Notes: generated by a model from the sequence alone, not told the origin. Positions 26,811 to 36,694 are shown, counted from the stretch's first letter. The stretch: DNA of 64,000 bases from Neobacillus soli NBRC 102451 (GCF_001591665.1 NZ_BCVI01000036.1:1-64000), one strand, 5' to 3'. A program made the numbers and translations.

Positions 26811-28091
26811 TTATTCTGCTGCTGGTTCAATTAAACCAAGTTTAACTGCATAAGCATCAATAGCTTTTTCAAAGCAGGCTAATGGAGCACGAACGGTACC
26901 TGCACCGATTTGGCCGACACCTGCTTCTTTATGTGCAATACCAGTGTTGATTACTGGCTCAATTCCAGTTTCAACAACCTTCCTTGCATCGATTCCAAGA
27001 CAAGAACCTTTGAAATCCCAAGTTGGAATGGAGAAGTTTGAGTTATGATCGATACAAATTTCCATCATGTCATTACTTGTTTTAAGGGCATCATCAAAGC
27101 CGCCAGCACCTACGAAGCGTGTAACACCAGGAGCAGCGATCATTGCAAAACCACCTACACCGAATGTTTCAGTGATTGCACTATCACCCATGTCAGGACA
27201 AGCCATTTCTTGATCATAGCCCGTAAAGAATAGACCTTGTGGTGTATTAACTGGCGCAGTGAACCATTGATCACCCATACCGGCAATACGGATACCAAAT
27301 TCGTAACCGTTACGGCACATTGCTGTTACAACAGTACCATGTTGAATTTGACGAGCTGTATCCATAACTGCTTTACTTGTTGCCATCGCAATATTCAAGA
27401 AGAACTGGTCAGTATCAGCTAAGAATTGAATAACGTCTTGCTTATCTTTATCAGCTGCATCTGTTTGTATAATATATGGAGCAATATCTTTTAGAAAAAT
27501 TAGTGAACCGGCAATATTACGTTGGTGGAACTCATCTCCCATTGTAATTGCTTTTGCCATCGCAACGTTCACGTTTAAGCCGTCGCCTTTTACTTTAAGT
27601 GCTTTAGAAATGACAGGACCAAGTACATCTCTAAACCATCCAAGGCGGTTTATTACTTCCTGTGAATAGGCACCGAAACGAAGAACTGCACCAATTCCTT
27701 CATTCATTGTGCAATATGCGCGATTTCCGCCGCTACGATTTTCTACAACAAGAAGTGGCATGCTCCCGGATGTGATTCCCCCCATTGGGCCGACTGCATC
27801 AACATGATGACATGGAATGAATTCAATTTCGCCATTTTTAAGCATTGCAAATGCTTCGTCAGCGTTCGAAGCCCAACCCTCAAAAAGGGTCGCTCCTACA
27901 CAAGATCCTTGCATCGGACTTGTCATGTTTTCCCATTTGATAGGTGGTCCCGCATGAAGTAATACTTTTCCATTTAATTCTTTAATCACAGATTTAGCTA
28001 GAACAACATCCACTAAAAATGGTGAGCTTGATACAACATTATCGATTACCGCTCTATTTGCTTCATCAATTGTTTTAAATTGTCCGTACAT
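26811..28091 (-). CDS. allG: DUF1116 protein, oxamate carbamoyltransferase subunit (AllG/YlbE-like)
   Basis: A 426-aa DUF1116 protein. Recognisable blocks are GPPIKWENMTSPMQGSCVGA, GGITSGSMPLLVVE and GQIGAGTVRAP. It lies between FdrA and the DUF2877 protein, as in E. coli. The start at 28091 is set by CAGGAGG seven to eight bases upstream; an upstream TTG-type start is unlikely. Its role in oxalurate cleavage follows from family and order. Individual catalytic residues are not known to me. Confidence 0.85.
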   Translation of the reverse strand: MYGQFKTIDEANRAVIDNVVSSSPFLVDVVLAKSVIKELNGKVLLHAGPPIKWENMTSPMQGSCVGATLFEGWASNADEAFAMLKNGEIEFIPCHHVDAVGPMGGITSGSMPLLVVENRSGGNRAYCTMNEGIGAVLRFGAYSQEVINRLGWFRDVLGPVISKALKVKGDGLNVNVAMAKAITMGDEFHQRNIAGSLIFLKDIAPYIIQTDAADKDKQDVIQFLADTDQFFLNIAMATSKAVMDTARQIQHGTVVTAMCRNGYEFGIRIAGMGDQWFTAPVNTPQGLFFTGYDQEMACPDMGDSAITETFGVGGFAMIAAPGVTRFVGAGGFDDALKTSNDMMEICIDHNSNFSIPTWDFKGSCLGIDARKVVETGIEPVINTGIAHKEAGVGQIGAGTVRAPLACFEKAIDAYAVKLGLIEPAAE

Positions 28092-28144
28092 TATACTTTC
28101 CTCCTGAAAATTCAATGTTAGTGCAAGTTCGGTTACCCTTTGGT

Positions 28145-29893
28145 TTAGCGAAGTACACTTAAGACTTTGCGCATTCTTTCATTTCCGCCGGCAACTGGAC
28201 GCCAGTCGAATTGTACAACCTTGCCGCCGTTTTCAGTAATTGCAGAAGTAAATTTCTTTAAACCAACATTAATAACGCTTGGTTTTTCATTTAATAATTT
28301 CTCAATCGCAGAAGAAGTAGTGATATCTTGGTCCGCCGCTTTCTTAGCAGCTGGAACCATTTCTTTATCCATTTCTTCTACATGAATATCAATCATAGCA
28401 AGAGCCGTACGAATCGCTTGGTTATTACTATCTTTTATAATGACACCAGCATTTTCAAGTTTTGATTTTTGCTCCGCGATATTTTGTGGATCTTGTTCTG
28501 TACCACATACAGTTGCAACAAAGTAAATTGTTCTACCTTTTGCTTTTGCATCGTTTTGGATCTTTTGAATACCTGGAAGTAAAGCACCAGCCATATCTTC
28601 ATGAGAACCGTAACCAAGAACAACATCGAAAAGAATAATTGCTGTAGACTCATCCTCAGCAGCCTTTTGGAAGAATTTGATTCTTGTATCAGGGTCAATC
28701 ATTGGATGCGGCTTACCTTGTGTATAGATATCGTCACCTAGGTCGGCTACTTCAAAACCGTTTGTCTTTAACAGGTAACCTTCCTCGTGAGAATTACTTT
28801 TCCCAAGGCCAAGACCTCTGCTGATAAGAGTGGCTGCTTCATATCCAAGCGTTCCGCCGGAATAAAGTCCTTTGATTGTTTTTTGTTCTGGTTTTAGGTT
28901 TACAGCAGATACTTCACCAGTGATTTTATTATAGTTTGGTTTTACAGGATTACCCTTTGCAAGATCTAAGGCAATAGCGGCAGTTTCCTCAAGTGTATTT
29001 GCGTAATAGATATTTCCTTCATGGTTGTGCGGGTCTTCACCAAGGAAGATGGCAACAACAGGTTTTGATAAACTTTGAAGCAATTCAACAACTTGATCAC
29101 GCACTTCTTTTGCAGGTGGTTTTGAAATGATTCCAATCACTTCTGTTTGCTTATGTGCCGCCAGCCCTTTAATCGCATCTATCATGGTAATGGCGCCAAT
29201 TTTATCAGAAAGATCACGTCCGCCTGTTCCGATTGCATGAGTTACTCCACCGCCGAGACGGTCAATTTGGACAGTTACTTCTTGAATACCTGTTCCTGAA
29301 GCACCAACAAGACCAATATTTCCTTGTTTCACTACGTTTGCGAATGCAAGCGGTACACCAGAGACAATTTCAGTACCACAGTCAGGACCCATAACTAGCA
29401 GACCTTTTTCATGCGCTTTTTCTTTAATTCGGCGCTCATCCTCGATTGTTACGTTATCGCTAAAGATAAGAACATGCATATCATTATCAAGTGCTTTTTC
29501 TGCTTCTTCAGCAGCATATTGTCCTGGAGTGGAAATTAAAGCAATGTTGGCATTTGGTAACGCTTTAAGTGCCTTATCCCATGTCCGTACGGATTCAAAC
29601 TCTTGTTTACTATTGCTGATTGATTGATTATTTAAATATTGATCAACCTCGTCAAGAACTTCTTGAATTTTTTCTTCTGAATCTGTATCTACAACAATAC
29701 ACATATCATTCGCAGCAGCTTTGCCAAGCTCTTCAGTAGAAAGGCCAGATGTTTTGAAGATATCTTTATTAGCAGGAGTACCCATCATAATTTGGACTTT
29801 GTTAATTCCGTCCATAGTAGAAATTTTATTGGTGAGAAGCATCAGGTTTACTGAATCCTGGTAGGAATTCTCTTTGATAATCGTATAAAGCAT
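28145..29893 (-). CDS. fdrA: FdrA, acyl-CoA-synthetase-like oxamate carbamoyltransferase subunit (AllF)
   Basis: A 582-aa FdrA protein with the architecture of a succinyl-CoA synthetase alpha/beta fusion: a CoA-binding-like half (LLVMGPDCGTEIVSGVPLAF, IGLVGASGTGIQEVTVQ) and a ligase-like half (GLYSGGTLGYEA, FDVVLGYGSHEDMAGALLP). In ureide-degrading bacteria it works with YlbE and YlbF on oxalurate. The start at 29893 is chosen because AGAGGTG lies nine bases upstream. It begins a new transcription unit: a terminator and about 200 bp separate it from the ureidoglycolate dehydrogenases. Confidence 0.9.
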   Translation of the reverse strand: MLYTIIKENSYQDSVNLMLLTNKISTMDGINKVQIMMGTPANKDIFKTSGLSTEELGKAAANDMCIVVDTDSEEKIQEVLDEVDQYLNNQSISNSKQEFESVRTWDKALKALPNANIALISTPGQYAAEEAEKALDNDMHVLIFSDNVTIEDERRIKEKAHEKGLLVMGPDCGTEIVSGVPLAFANVVKQGNIGLVGASGTGIQEVTVQIDRLGGGVTHAIGTGGRDLSDKIGAITMIDAIKGLAAHKQTEVIGIISKPPAKEVRDQVVELLQSLSKPVVAIFLGEDPHNHEGNIYYANTLEETAAIALDLAKGNPVKPNYNKITGEVSAVNLKPEQKTIKGLYSGGTLGYEAATLISRGLGLGKSNSHEEGYLLKTNGFEVADLGDDIYTQGKPHPMIDPDTRIKFFQKAAEDESTAIILFDVVLGYGSHEDMAGALLPGIQKIQNDAKAKGRTIYFVATVCGTEQDPQNIAEQKSKLENAGVIIKDSNNQAIRTALAMIDIHVEEMDKEMVPAAKKAADQDITTSSAIEKLLNEKPSVINVGLKKFTSAITENGGKVVQFDWRPVAGGNERMRKVLSVLR

Positions 29894-30071
29894 TAATGAA
29901 TGCACCTCTTTATTTTATTTTTCGCTTCCATAATAAGCGGTAATTTAAATCATTAGTTCCTCTGTAATGGTAAGTTTTTTTCCCTTGCAATGTAATAAAA
30001 AACAACACCTTTACATTAAAAATTCGTTAAAACTTTGCTTGTTATACTCTTATGAATTTTCACTCTTTAGC

Positions 30072-30113
30072 AATTTTAAAAGAGCGGCTATAAATGGAAG
30101 CCGCCCTTTTAAA
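30072..30113 (-). terminator. Terminator after the ureidoglycolate dehydrogenase pair
   Basis: Minus-strand AAAAGGGCGGCTTCC...AGCCGCTCTTTT hairpin ending in a T-run. It separates the allB-to-allD genes from the fdrA unit. Confidence 0.8.
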
Positions 30114-30128
30114 AGAATTTATTTACGA

Positions 30129-31178
30129 TTATTTTGCAAAAGGGCTTTTATTATCATAAGCATTGTTGTGAACAACGTCCGACGTTAAATATTCATAAAT
30201 ATGATCGACAATTTCAATGCCGTCTACTTCTGATTTATTTTCTCTTTCTGCACTTCTTTGCCCAGGATAGTATACTTTATCGAATCCTGTAGCTGGCTTA
30301 ATAGTATTCAGATCTTTCATTGTCTGAGCAACACTTTCTTTGAAGGCATTAATTCCTGCAAAACGTTCTGGATCAATGACAATATGCAGCTGACCTAGAT
30401 TTCTACCTTCAGTTAAATCATGATACATCGAACTAACATTTTTTCCGAATGGAAGACCTAATAGGATGCCGGATAATACGTCGACCATCATCATTAACCC
30501 GTATCCTTTTGGACCTGCGATTGGCAATAATGCATTCACTTTAAATGGATCTGTTGTACCAGCGCCTTCGCTATCCACAGCCCAGCCTTCAGAAATAGGT
30601 TTATTTTTGGATCTGGCATCAAGAATTTTCCCCCATGCCTGAACGGTTGTTGCCATATCGATAATAATATGTTCTCCATTCTTTCCAGGAGCCGCAAATG
30701 CAATAGGGTTCGTGCCATAATAAGGTTCAGCTCCACCAAATGGTACTGCCATTGGGTCAGATTGACAAAGGGAAATCGCAACCAAGTCTTTATCAGCAGC
30801 TTGTTGTACAAAGTATGATAGGGCACCACTATGTCCCAAGCGTCTCATGCCTACAATTGCAATCCCATTTTCCTTAGCCATTTTAATCGCTTCATCCATC
30901 CCTAATTTGGCCACAACTTGACCTGCTCCATTATCACCATCGAAAACGGCTGTGCATGGGCCTGTTTTCGTAAACTCAAAATTCGGATTATGAGTTGTAC
31001 CACCCTTTGCAATTCTTTCAGCGTAATATTCTACCCGCATAGCCCCATGAGAGTGATATCCTCGTGCATCCGCATGAACAAGAACATCGGCAACAATACC
31101 AGCATGGTCCACAGTTAATCCAGCTTTATGAAGTTTTGAAACAATCAATTCTTTTAATTGCTCTTTTGTTACCCTCAT
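30129..31178 (-). CDS. allD: Ureidoglycolate dehydrogenase, copy 1
   Basis: A 349-aa NAD-dependent dehydrogenase of the Ldh2/malate-lactate dehydrogenase type 2 family, oxidising ureidoglycolate to oxalurate. It shares long blocks with E. coli AllD: HSHGAMRVEYYAERI, GHSGALSYFVQQAA, SLCQSDPMAVPFGGAEPYYG and DMATTVQAWGKILDAR. The ATG at 31178 is favoured because GAGGTG lies six bases upstream. It is 40 nt downstream of a second copy with the same blocks, so the pair is a tandem duplication. Confidence 0.92.
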   Translation of the reverse strand: MRVTKEQLKELIVSKLHKAGLTVDHAGIVADVLVHADARGYHSHGAMRVEYYAERIAKGGTTHNPNFEFTKTGPCTAVFDGDNGAGQVVAKLGMDEAIKMAKENGIAIVGMRRLGHSGALSYFVQQAADKDLVAISLCQSDPMAVPFGGAEPYYGTNPIAFAAPGKNGEHIIIDMATTVQAWGKILDARSKNKPISEGWAVDSEGAGTTDPFKVNALLPIAGPKGYGLMMMVDVLSGILLGLPFGKNVSSMYHDLTEGRNLGQLHIVIDPERFAGINAFKESVAQTMKDLNTIKPATGFDKVYYPGQRSAERENKSEVDGIEIVDHIYEYLTSDVVHNNAYDNKSPFAK

Positions 31179-31218
31179 CCCTTGCACCTCATTTGATTAT
31201 TAAATTTATCTTGCGAAA

Positions 31219-32268
31219 CTATTCGGCAAATGGGTTTTTATTATCATATTGATTGTTATGGATCGTATCGGAGATTAAATATTCATAAATATCATCAACG
31301 ATTTCAATCCCATTTTCCTTGTACTCTGCTATAACGACATCATTATTTTGCCCAGGGTAGAGAACTTTTGAAAAACCAGAAGCGGGTTTAATCCCATTAA
31401 GATCTTCCATTGTATTGGAAATATTTTGCTTAAATTCTGTTAATCCAGTAAAGAATGCTGGGTTAATCACAATATGAAGCTGACCTAGTTTCCGATATTC
31501 CGATAGATTTTCATACATGGAAGAAACCTTATTTCCAAAGGGAAGTCCTAGAAGAATTCCAGAAAGGACATCAACCATCATTCCTAGGCCATAACCTTTA
31601 GGACCAGAGATTGGCAACAGTGCGTTTACTTTCATCGGATCTGTTGTTGGCTCTCCATTTTGATCCACTGCCCATGTATCAGGAATTGCCTCATTTTTTG
31701 ATCTTGCATGCAGGATTTTACCCCATGCTTGAACGGTTGTTGCCATATCCAATGAGATATTTCTGCCATCACTACTTGGTGCAGCAAAGGCAATTGGGTT
31801 GGTGCCATAATAAGGCTCAGCCCCGCCAAAGGGAACAACCATTGGATCGGATTGGCAAACGGTAAATCCAATTAAATCTGCTGCTATTGCTTGTTGAGTA
31901 AAATAGGAGATGGCACCACTATGGGACATATCCTTGACGCCTACGATGGCAACGCCATTTTCTTTTGCAATTTTAATCGCTTCATTCATCGCTAATTTTG
32001 CTGCGACAGTACCGGCACCGCCGTCACTATGAAATACTCCAGTGCATGGACCCGTTTTTTCAAATTTAAAGTCGGGATTTGTATTGATTCCACCTTTTGC
32101 TATTCGTTCAGCATAATACTCCACTCTCATAGCCCCGTGGGAATGAATGCCTCTTTCATCAGCGAACGCAAGGACATCTGCATAGATTGCAGCATGTTCT
32201 TCCTTGAGTCCCGCCTTTTGAAGCTTAGTTTTGATTAGTTCCTTTAATTTATCTTTTGTAACTCTCAT
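31219..32268 (-). CDS. allD: Ureidoglycolate dehydrogenase, copy 2
   Basis: A 349-aa paralogue of the adjacent gene. It has the same family blocks (HSHGAMRVEYYAERI, GHSGAISYFTQQAI, TVCQSDPMVVPFGGAEPYYG) and ends in the same NPFAE-type tail. Differences are spread through the protein, so both copies look functional and have diverged for some time. One may have shifted specificity, for example to another 2-hydroxy acid. It lies directly after allE in the operon. Confidence 0.9.
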   Translation of the reverse strand: MRVTKDKLKELIKTKLQKAGLKEEHAAIYADVLAFADERGIHSHGAMRVEYYAERIAKGGINTNPDFKFEKTGPCTGVFHSDGGAGTVAAKLAMNEAIKIAKENGVAIVGVKDMSHSGAISYFTQQAIAADLIGFTVCQSDPMVVPFGGAEPYYGTNPIAFAAPSSDGRNISLDMATTVQAWGKILHARSKNEAIPDTWAVDQNGEPTTDPMKVNALLPISGPKGYGLGMMVDVLSGILLGLPFGNKVSSMYENLSEYRKLGQLHIVINPAFFTGLTEFKQNISNTMEDLNGIKPASGFSKVLYPGQNNDVVIAEYKENGIEIVDDIYEYLISDTIHNNQYDNKNPFAE

Positions 32269-32304
32269 TTAGGCACCTACTTTTTAGTAAAAACTTGTTG
32301 TAAA

Positions 32305-33069
32305 TTATAATGAAGCGTCTCTGTTGCAATCTTTAGAGTAAACGTATGCTAATGGCTCTCTGCCAACTGCGTATGCCGCTTGATGAACATAAGGTCCCAT
32401 AAAGATGTAATCACCTTTTTTAACTGGAATCCATTCATTATCAAGATTGTACATACCCTCACCAGACAATAAGTATGCTCCATGTTCTTGAACATGAGTT
32501 TCGATGAATGGATGGCTTGCCGCTGGATCAAACGATAAAATGTGGAAATTCATATCAAAATCAATATCCGTTGGTAAAAGATCTTTTATATGAACATTGT
32601 GCATGTCATCATAATCTCTGAATTCAATTTGATTGGCATGCCCTGAAATAACCCAAGGCTTACGTCCTTCAAGCGGCTTATATTTTTGCTTATATAGGAA
32701 AAGTCTTGAATCACCAGCTTCTAGATTTTCCAAATACATTTTTACTCCTGGCGGGCAGTATAAGTAGCCGCTTCCCTCAAGTACATATTCCTGTTCGCCT
32801 GCAGTTGCTTTCACTTTTCCCTCAAGTACATAAACAAATGATTCTACATCTTCTTGACCGCAGAAGCCTTGACTGTTTTTTCCGCCTTCGTGCATGGTAA
32901 TGATATAATCAACAAAACTTGCTCCTAGCTTTGGTGAACCTAAAATTGACATGGAGCAATTTTCAAATCCAGGGACAACATTATTTACCAAACCTTCTGG
33001 TGCGATTAATGCATAAAGTCCGTGTTTAATAATTGATCTGCTTGAAAGTAAATCTTTTGGATAACCCAT
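32305..33069 (-). CDS. allE: (S)-ureidoglycine aminohydrolase
   Basis: A 254-aa bicupin that releases ammonia from ureidoglycine to give ureidoglycolate. Two cupin halves are visible. The first holds VESFVYVLEGKVKATAGEQEY and YLYCPPGVKMYL. The second holds the metal-site pattern HPFIETHVQEHGAYLLSGEG and GDYIFMGPYVHQAAYA (His, Glu, His, Gln/His ligands). Length and motifs fit AllE (YlbA). GAGGAG precedes the ATG. It lies between the amidohydrolase that makes its substrate and the dehydrogenases that use its product. Confidence 0.94.
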   Translation of the reverse strand: MGYPKDLLSSRSIIKHGLYALIAPEGLVNNVVPGFENCSMSILGSPKLGASFVDYIITMHEGGKNSQGFCGQEDVESFVYVLEGKVKATAGEQEYVLEGSGYLYCPPGVKMYLENLEAGDSRLFLYKQKYKPLEGRKPWVISGHANQIEFRDYDDMHNVHIKDLLPTDIDFDMNFHILSFDPAASHPFIETHVQEHGAYLLSGEGMYNLDNEWIPVKKGDYIFMGPYVHQAAYAVGREPLAYVYSKDCNRDASL

Positions 33070-33104
33070 AGTTCCTATTCTCCTCTATAATGTTATTTTT
33101 GCTA

Positions 33105-34331
33105 TTATTTGTATCCTAATTCATATAGGGCACCTATAAGACCCTTTACGCCTTCTACTAAATCTGAAGGCTCTGTATATTCAGCCGGGTTATGGCTGAT
33201 TCCTTTGTGACTAGGCACAAATAGCATGGCCGTAGGTACGAATGGAGCAAATATTTGCGAGTCATGACCTGCGCCACTGTGCATTACCTTAAAATTCAAA
33301 CCGTTTTCTTTAAATTGATTCTCAATCAATTCCACTACTGTTGCATCCATTGGAACTGGATCAGCATCCATCCACATATCGATGGATGTTTCAACACCAT
33401 GCTCTTTTGAAATTTCGTTTATTCGTGCCGTTAACTGATTGGTAAACGATACGAGTGCCTCTTTATCCGTGTGGCGGACATCAATAGTAAAAATTGCTTT
33501 TCCAGGCACCACATTCACGATGTTAGGCTGCGCTTCAATCTTACCAACCGTAGTAACAAGCGGGTCTCCCACTTCTCTGGCCATTGTGATCATTTCAAAA
33601 ACCATTTGGCTTGCAGCATAGAGTGCGTCTTTCCGATATCCCATTGGAGTTGTACCGGCATGGTTTGCTTCACCGTTTACTTCAACAGTAAATCGTCTTT
33701 GGCCAACAATATTGTTGACAACCGCTACTGGTATTTTTTCCGTTTCTAAGACGCTGCCTTGTTCTACATGAACCTCAACAAATGCTTTTAAATCATTGCG
33801 CGGTGCTTTTGATTCATCCCTGAAATGAAAGCCTGACTCTTTCATTGCTTCAACAAATGGAATTCCATCAAAGTCTGTAATGGTTTCAACATCTTTGCGC
33901 TTAGCTAAACCTACGATATTTTTAGAGCCCCAAAAAGCATAAGGGAAACGGCTGCCCTCTTCTTCTGCCATGGAAACTACCTCAATATTACGCAGTGGCT
34001 GTCCGTATTTTTGCTTTAAATACTTTAATGCCAATATTCCAGCAACTACACCATACGCGCCATCATATAGGCCGCCATTTTTAACTGTATCTACGTGTGA
34101 ACCAGTAAGAACTGTCTCATTCGTATTTTTTCCTTTTAACGTCCCAAATAAATTGCCAATTTCATCAAATCCGGCTTCAAGGCCTTCTTCTTCGATCCAG
34201 CCTTTTAAAGCGTGCTGTGCTTGGGTCCACTCTTTTGAATATAGAAGACGTGTAACTCCGCCAGCTGAATCTTTTCCAAATTCACCTAGCCACTCAAGTC
34301 TTCCAACTACTTCTTTTTGTAAATCATCCAT
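33105..34331 (-). CDS. allC: Allantoate amidohydrolase
   Basis: An M20-family metal-dependent amidase (408 aa) that hydrolyses allantoate to ureidoglycine, CO2 and ammonia. Metal-site motifs: TGSHVDTVKNGGLYDGAYGV, AEEEGSRFPYAFWGS and SGAGHDSQIFAPF near the C terminus. Dimerisation-domain HAGTTPMGYRKDAL is typical of the allantoate/N-carbamoyl amidase branch. The start at 34331 (MDDLQK) follows GGGGGT. N-carbamoyl-amino-acid hydrolases are close relatives, but the operon makes allantoate the expected substrate. Confidence 0.92.
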   Translation of the reverse strand: MDDLQKEVVGRLEWLGEFGKDSAGGVTRLLYSKEWTQAQHALKGWIEEEGLEAGFDEIGNLFGTLKGKNTNETVLTGSHVDTVKNGGLYDGAYGVVAGILALKYLKQKYGQPLRNIEVVSMAEEEGSRFPYAFWGSKNIVGLAKRKDVETITDFDGIPFVEAMKESGFHFRDESKAPRNDLKAFVEVHVEQGSVLETEKIPVAVVNNIVGQRRFTVEVNGEANHAGTTPMGYRKDALYAASQMVFEMITMAREVGDPLVTTVGKIEAQPNIVNVVPGKAIFTIDVRHTDKEALVSFTNQLTARINEISKEHGVETSIDMWMDADPVPMDATVVELIENQFKENGLNFKVMHSGAGHDSQIFAPFVPTAMLFVPSHKGISHNPAEYTEPSDLVEGVKGLIGALYELGYK

Positions 34332-34498
34332 TGCGTTTACCCCCAAAAAACATTTTACAGAGATATAAATTTCTTTTTCTTTCCTCTTTTAGTGTAAGCA
34401 TTTTCAGTTAAATTATCATTATGACTAGTGGATAAAGATGATTTGATTTTTTGTCCAAAGTGGATAATTAGAAAAGCATAAAAAAAGGAAGGCCTCAT

Positions 34499-34882
34499 TT
34501 AGCAGGTTCTCTTTGCAATTAATTCTATTTCTACCTCCGCACCAAGCGGCAGCGCTAATACAGCCACACACGTTCTAGCAGGATACGGATCCGCAAAGAA
34601 TGTTTTATAAACCTCATTCATTGCGGTAAAATTCTTCATATCTGTCAGATACACATTTACTTTTACCACATCATCTGGTGTAAGGTTTCCCGCTTCTAAC
34701 ACCTCGAATAAATTAGTAAAACACTGCTTTGTCTGTGCACCAATATTGCCCGTCATCTTGTCAGCCCCGACTGTGTTCATTGCCGTTTGACCCGATAAAT
34801 AAATAAATTCCCCACCGTCAACCGCGTGTGAATATGGTCCGGAAGCAACGGCATTTTTTGCAGTATAAGCTTTTCTAGTCAT
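34499..34882 (-). CDS. RidA family protein
   Basis: A 127-aa RidA/YjgF protein, a trimeric enamine/imine deaminase. The substrate-binding Arg is present in PARTCVAVLALPLGAEVEIE, with GPYSHAV near the N terminus. In this operon, directly between the PucR regulator and allantoate amidohydrolase, it may clear a reactive imine formed from ureidoglycine or another unstable ureide. That role is an inference; RidA proteins also occur near many other amine pathways. GGGGGA precedes the ATG. Confidence 0.88.
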   Translation of the reverse strand: MTRKAYTAKNAVASGPYSHAVDGGEFIYLSGQTAMNTVGADKMTGNIGAQTKQCFTNLFEVLEAGNLTPDDVVKVNVYLTDMKNFTAMNEVYKTFFADPYPARTCVAVLALPLGAEVEIELIAKRTC

Positions 34883-34932
34883 GTAAATTCCCCCATCCTA
34901 TTTCAAAGTAAATGTATACTAGTAAGAAAATA

Positions 34933-36612
34933 TCAATTCAAATGTGTTTTATTTTCTCGTTCAAGAAGATCTACTATCTTCAAACCAACTCGAACGGATA
35001 ACATTTCCTCTGGGTCTTCAAAATTCATCCCGGTAATCTCTTTTATCCTATCTAACCGATAAACAGCCGTTTTATGGTGTATATATAAAACCTGGGACGC
35101 TTTCGTAGCATTTTGATTACACTCTAAAAAGGTTTTTAATGTTTCCAGCAAATCATTCTTATTTGCTTGCGAGTAATGAAGTAGTTTTTGTAGTGAGGAC
35201 GGGATAAATGGTTTCAAAAGAGTTGGATCCTCAAATTGGCAAAGGAGCCTAAATATCCCTAGTTCAGAAAATGCCGTAATGGCTTCTTTCCCTTTCAAAA
35301 TCTCCCCCAGTTCCAAAGCATCCTGGGATTTTTGAAAACTTATTGGAATTTCATCTATACTATGTGCTAGGCTTCCTATCCCTACCTGTACCACGAAATC
35401 TCCTATTTGATTTTTTAATAAATCTTGGATGCCTTTTGCTGTTTCTTTAATAGAATCGGTCCACTTCCATCCACTTGTATTTCTTTCCTCTATTTTCCAT
35501 AACACAATAACCTGGCTGCTTTTATTCCCAATAATCCCATTTGGCAAATATCGGTGAATAATTTCATATACTATTGGCTCATGCTGGTTGGTTAATCCCC
35601 GTTTATTTTTTAGCCTTGATGAAGGTGTTTCATTATTTTTGATGATCTTGAACAATACAACTGCAAAGGATCCTTCTAAATTCCAACCCATTAAATTCGC
35701 ATTTTGGTAAAGCATTGTCTTCGATTGGTATTTCCCCTCAATTATTTCACCGATTAAATCATTTTTAAATTTCTTGTCTACTTCTGCTACGGCAAATTGT
35801 TTCACTAATTCCAGCGATAAAGCTGTCGATGCATTTTCAACAGCGATAAAGTCAAGTTCTTCTAGAGGTTTATTTGTTTCTCCGATTAACAAATAGGTTT
35901 TAATGTGGTTAATCGTTTCGATTGGAACGACGATTTGATATCCCTTTTGGCCTGCTAGCTCAGGATATTTGACAATTTGCCGATAATGCGGGAATTTTAT
36001 TTCTTCTGTTTGATTGTAATAAGGGATTTTTTCAACAATCTCAAACATCGCCAGGGAGGGAAGCGTAGATGAAATACAATGGAAATTCCGGTCAAATAGA
36101 GCCACTGGATTTCCGATTAATAACTCTAATGTGGCAATTATTTTTTCAGGTCCCTCATCCGCTAACGATAATGCAGTAAAACGGTCATGAATTTCCTTGT
36201 AATACTGGAGTTTCTTTACTTGATTATTCATGATTTCGCCCATAACCGGATACATAACATCAACATAAGGAATTTCTTTTGGAAGCTGGATAATGGGCAA
36301 CTTGGATTTTTCCCCGGCACTTACAATTACCTCTGGAATTTCTGTCACAAAGCGGTGATTTTTAATGACCAGTGCACTTACCCCTTTTTCCGCCAGACGA
36401 GAAATAAACTGCTGTTGCTCCTCTTTATCAAAAGAACGGATAGGATAGAGACTTGTTAAAATTAATTCCCCGCCCTTCAACCAGTCAGTAATGTCGGGGG
36501 CTTCCATAATCGTGGCACCTTTAATTACTTTATTTAAATAGTTGTGCCCACTTAGTACTACAGCATCTTTAAGAGAAACAATTTGGAGCAAATCTTTTAC
36601 TCTGAATTCCAT
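34933..36612 (-). CDS. pucR: PucR family transcriptional regulator
   Basis: A 559-aa PucR-type regulator. An N-terminal PucR ligand domain (about 1-130; VKDLLQIVSLKDAVVLSGHN, GELILTSLYPI) is followed by a GAF/GGDEF-like middle and a C-terminal helix-turn-helix (NATKASQVLYIHHKTAVYRL, DRIKEITG). In B. subtilis PucR controls purine/allantoin use. Lying inside the operon, between allantoinase and RidA, it likely activates these genes in response to an intermediate. The ATG at 36612 is preferred to the TTG at 36624, which abuts the ribosome binding site. Confidence 0.9.
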   Translation of the reverse strand: MEFRVKDLLQIVSLKDAVVLSGHNYLNKVIKGATIMEAPDITDWLKGGELILTSLYPIRSFDKEEQQQFISRLAEKGVSALVIKNHRFVTEIPEVIVSAGEKSKLPIIQLPKEIPYVDVMYPVMGEIMNNQVKKLQYYKEIHDRFTALSLADEGPEKIIATLELLIGNPVALFDRNFHCISSTLPSLAMFEIVEKIPYYNQTEEIKFPHYRQIVKYPELAGQKGYQIVVPIETINHIKTYLLIGETNKPLEELDFIAVENASTALSLELVKQFAVAEVDKKFKNDLIGEIIEGKYQSKTMLYQNANLMGWNLEGSFAVVLFKIIKNNETPSSRLKNKRGLTNQHEPIVYEIIHRYLPNGIIGNKSSQVIVLWKIEERNTSGWKWTDSIKETAKGIQDLLKNQIGDFVVQVGIGSLAHSIDEIPISFQKSQDALELGEILKGKEAITAFSELGIFRLLCQFEDPTLLKPFIPSSLQKLLHYSQANKNDLLETLKTFLECNQNATKASQVLYIHHKTAVYRLDRIKEITGMNFEDPEEMLSVRVGLKIVDLLERENKTHLN

Positions 36613-36648
36613 AAGCTGCTGCAACCTTTCTACATCAATAAATTGCTG

Positions 36649-36684
36649 AAAAGGGCAAAGAGAAAAACTCTAAGCCCTTTTTAC
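36649..36684 (-). terminator. Terminator after allantoinase copy 1
   Basis: AAAAGGGC-AAAGAG paired with CTCT-AAGCCCTTTT, with A/T tracts on both sides. It may reduce readthrough into pucR. Confidence 0.82.
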
Positions 36685-36694
36685 ATTGTAATCA

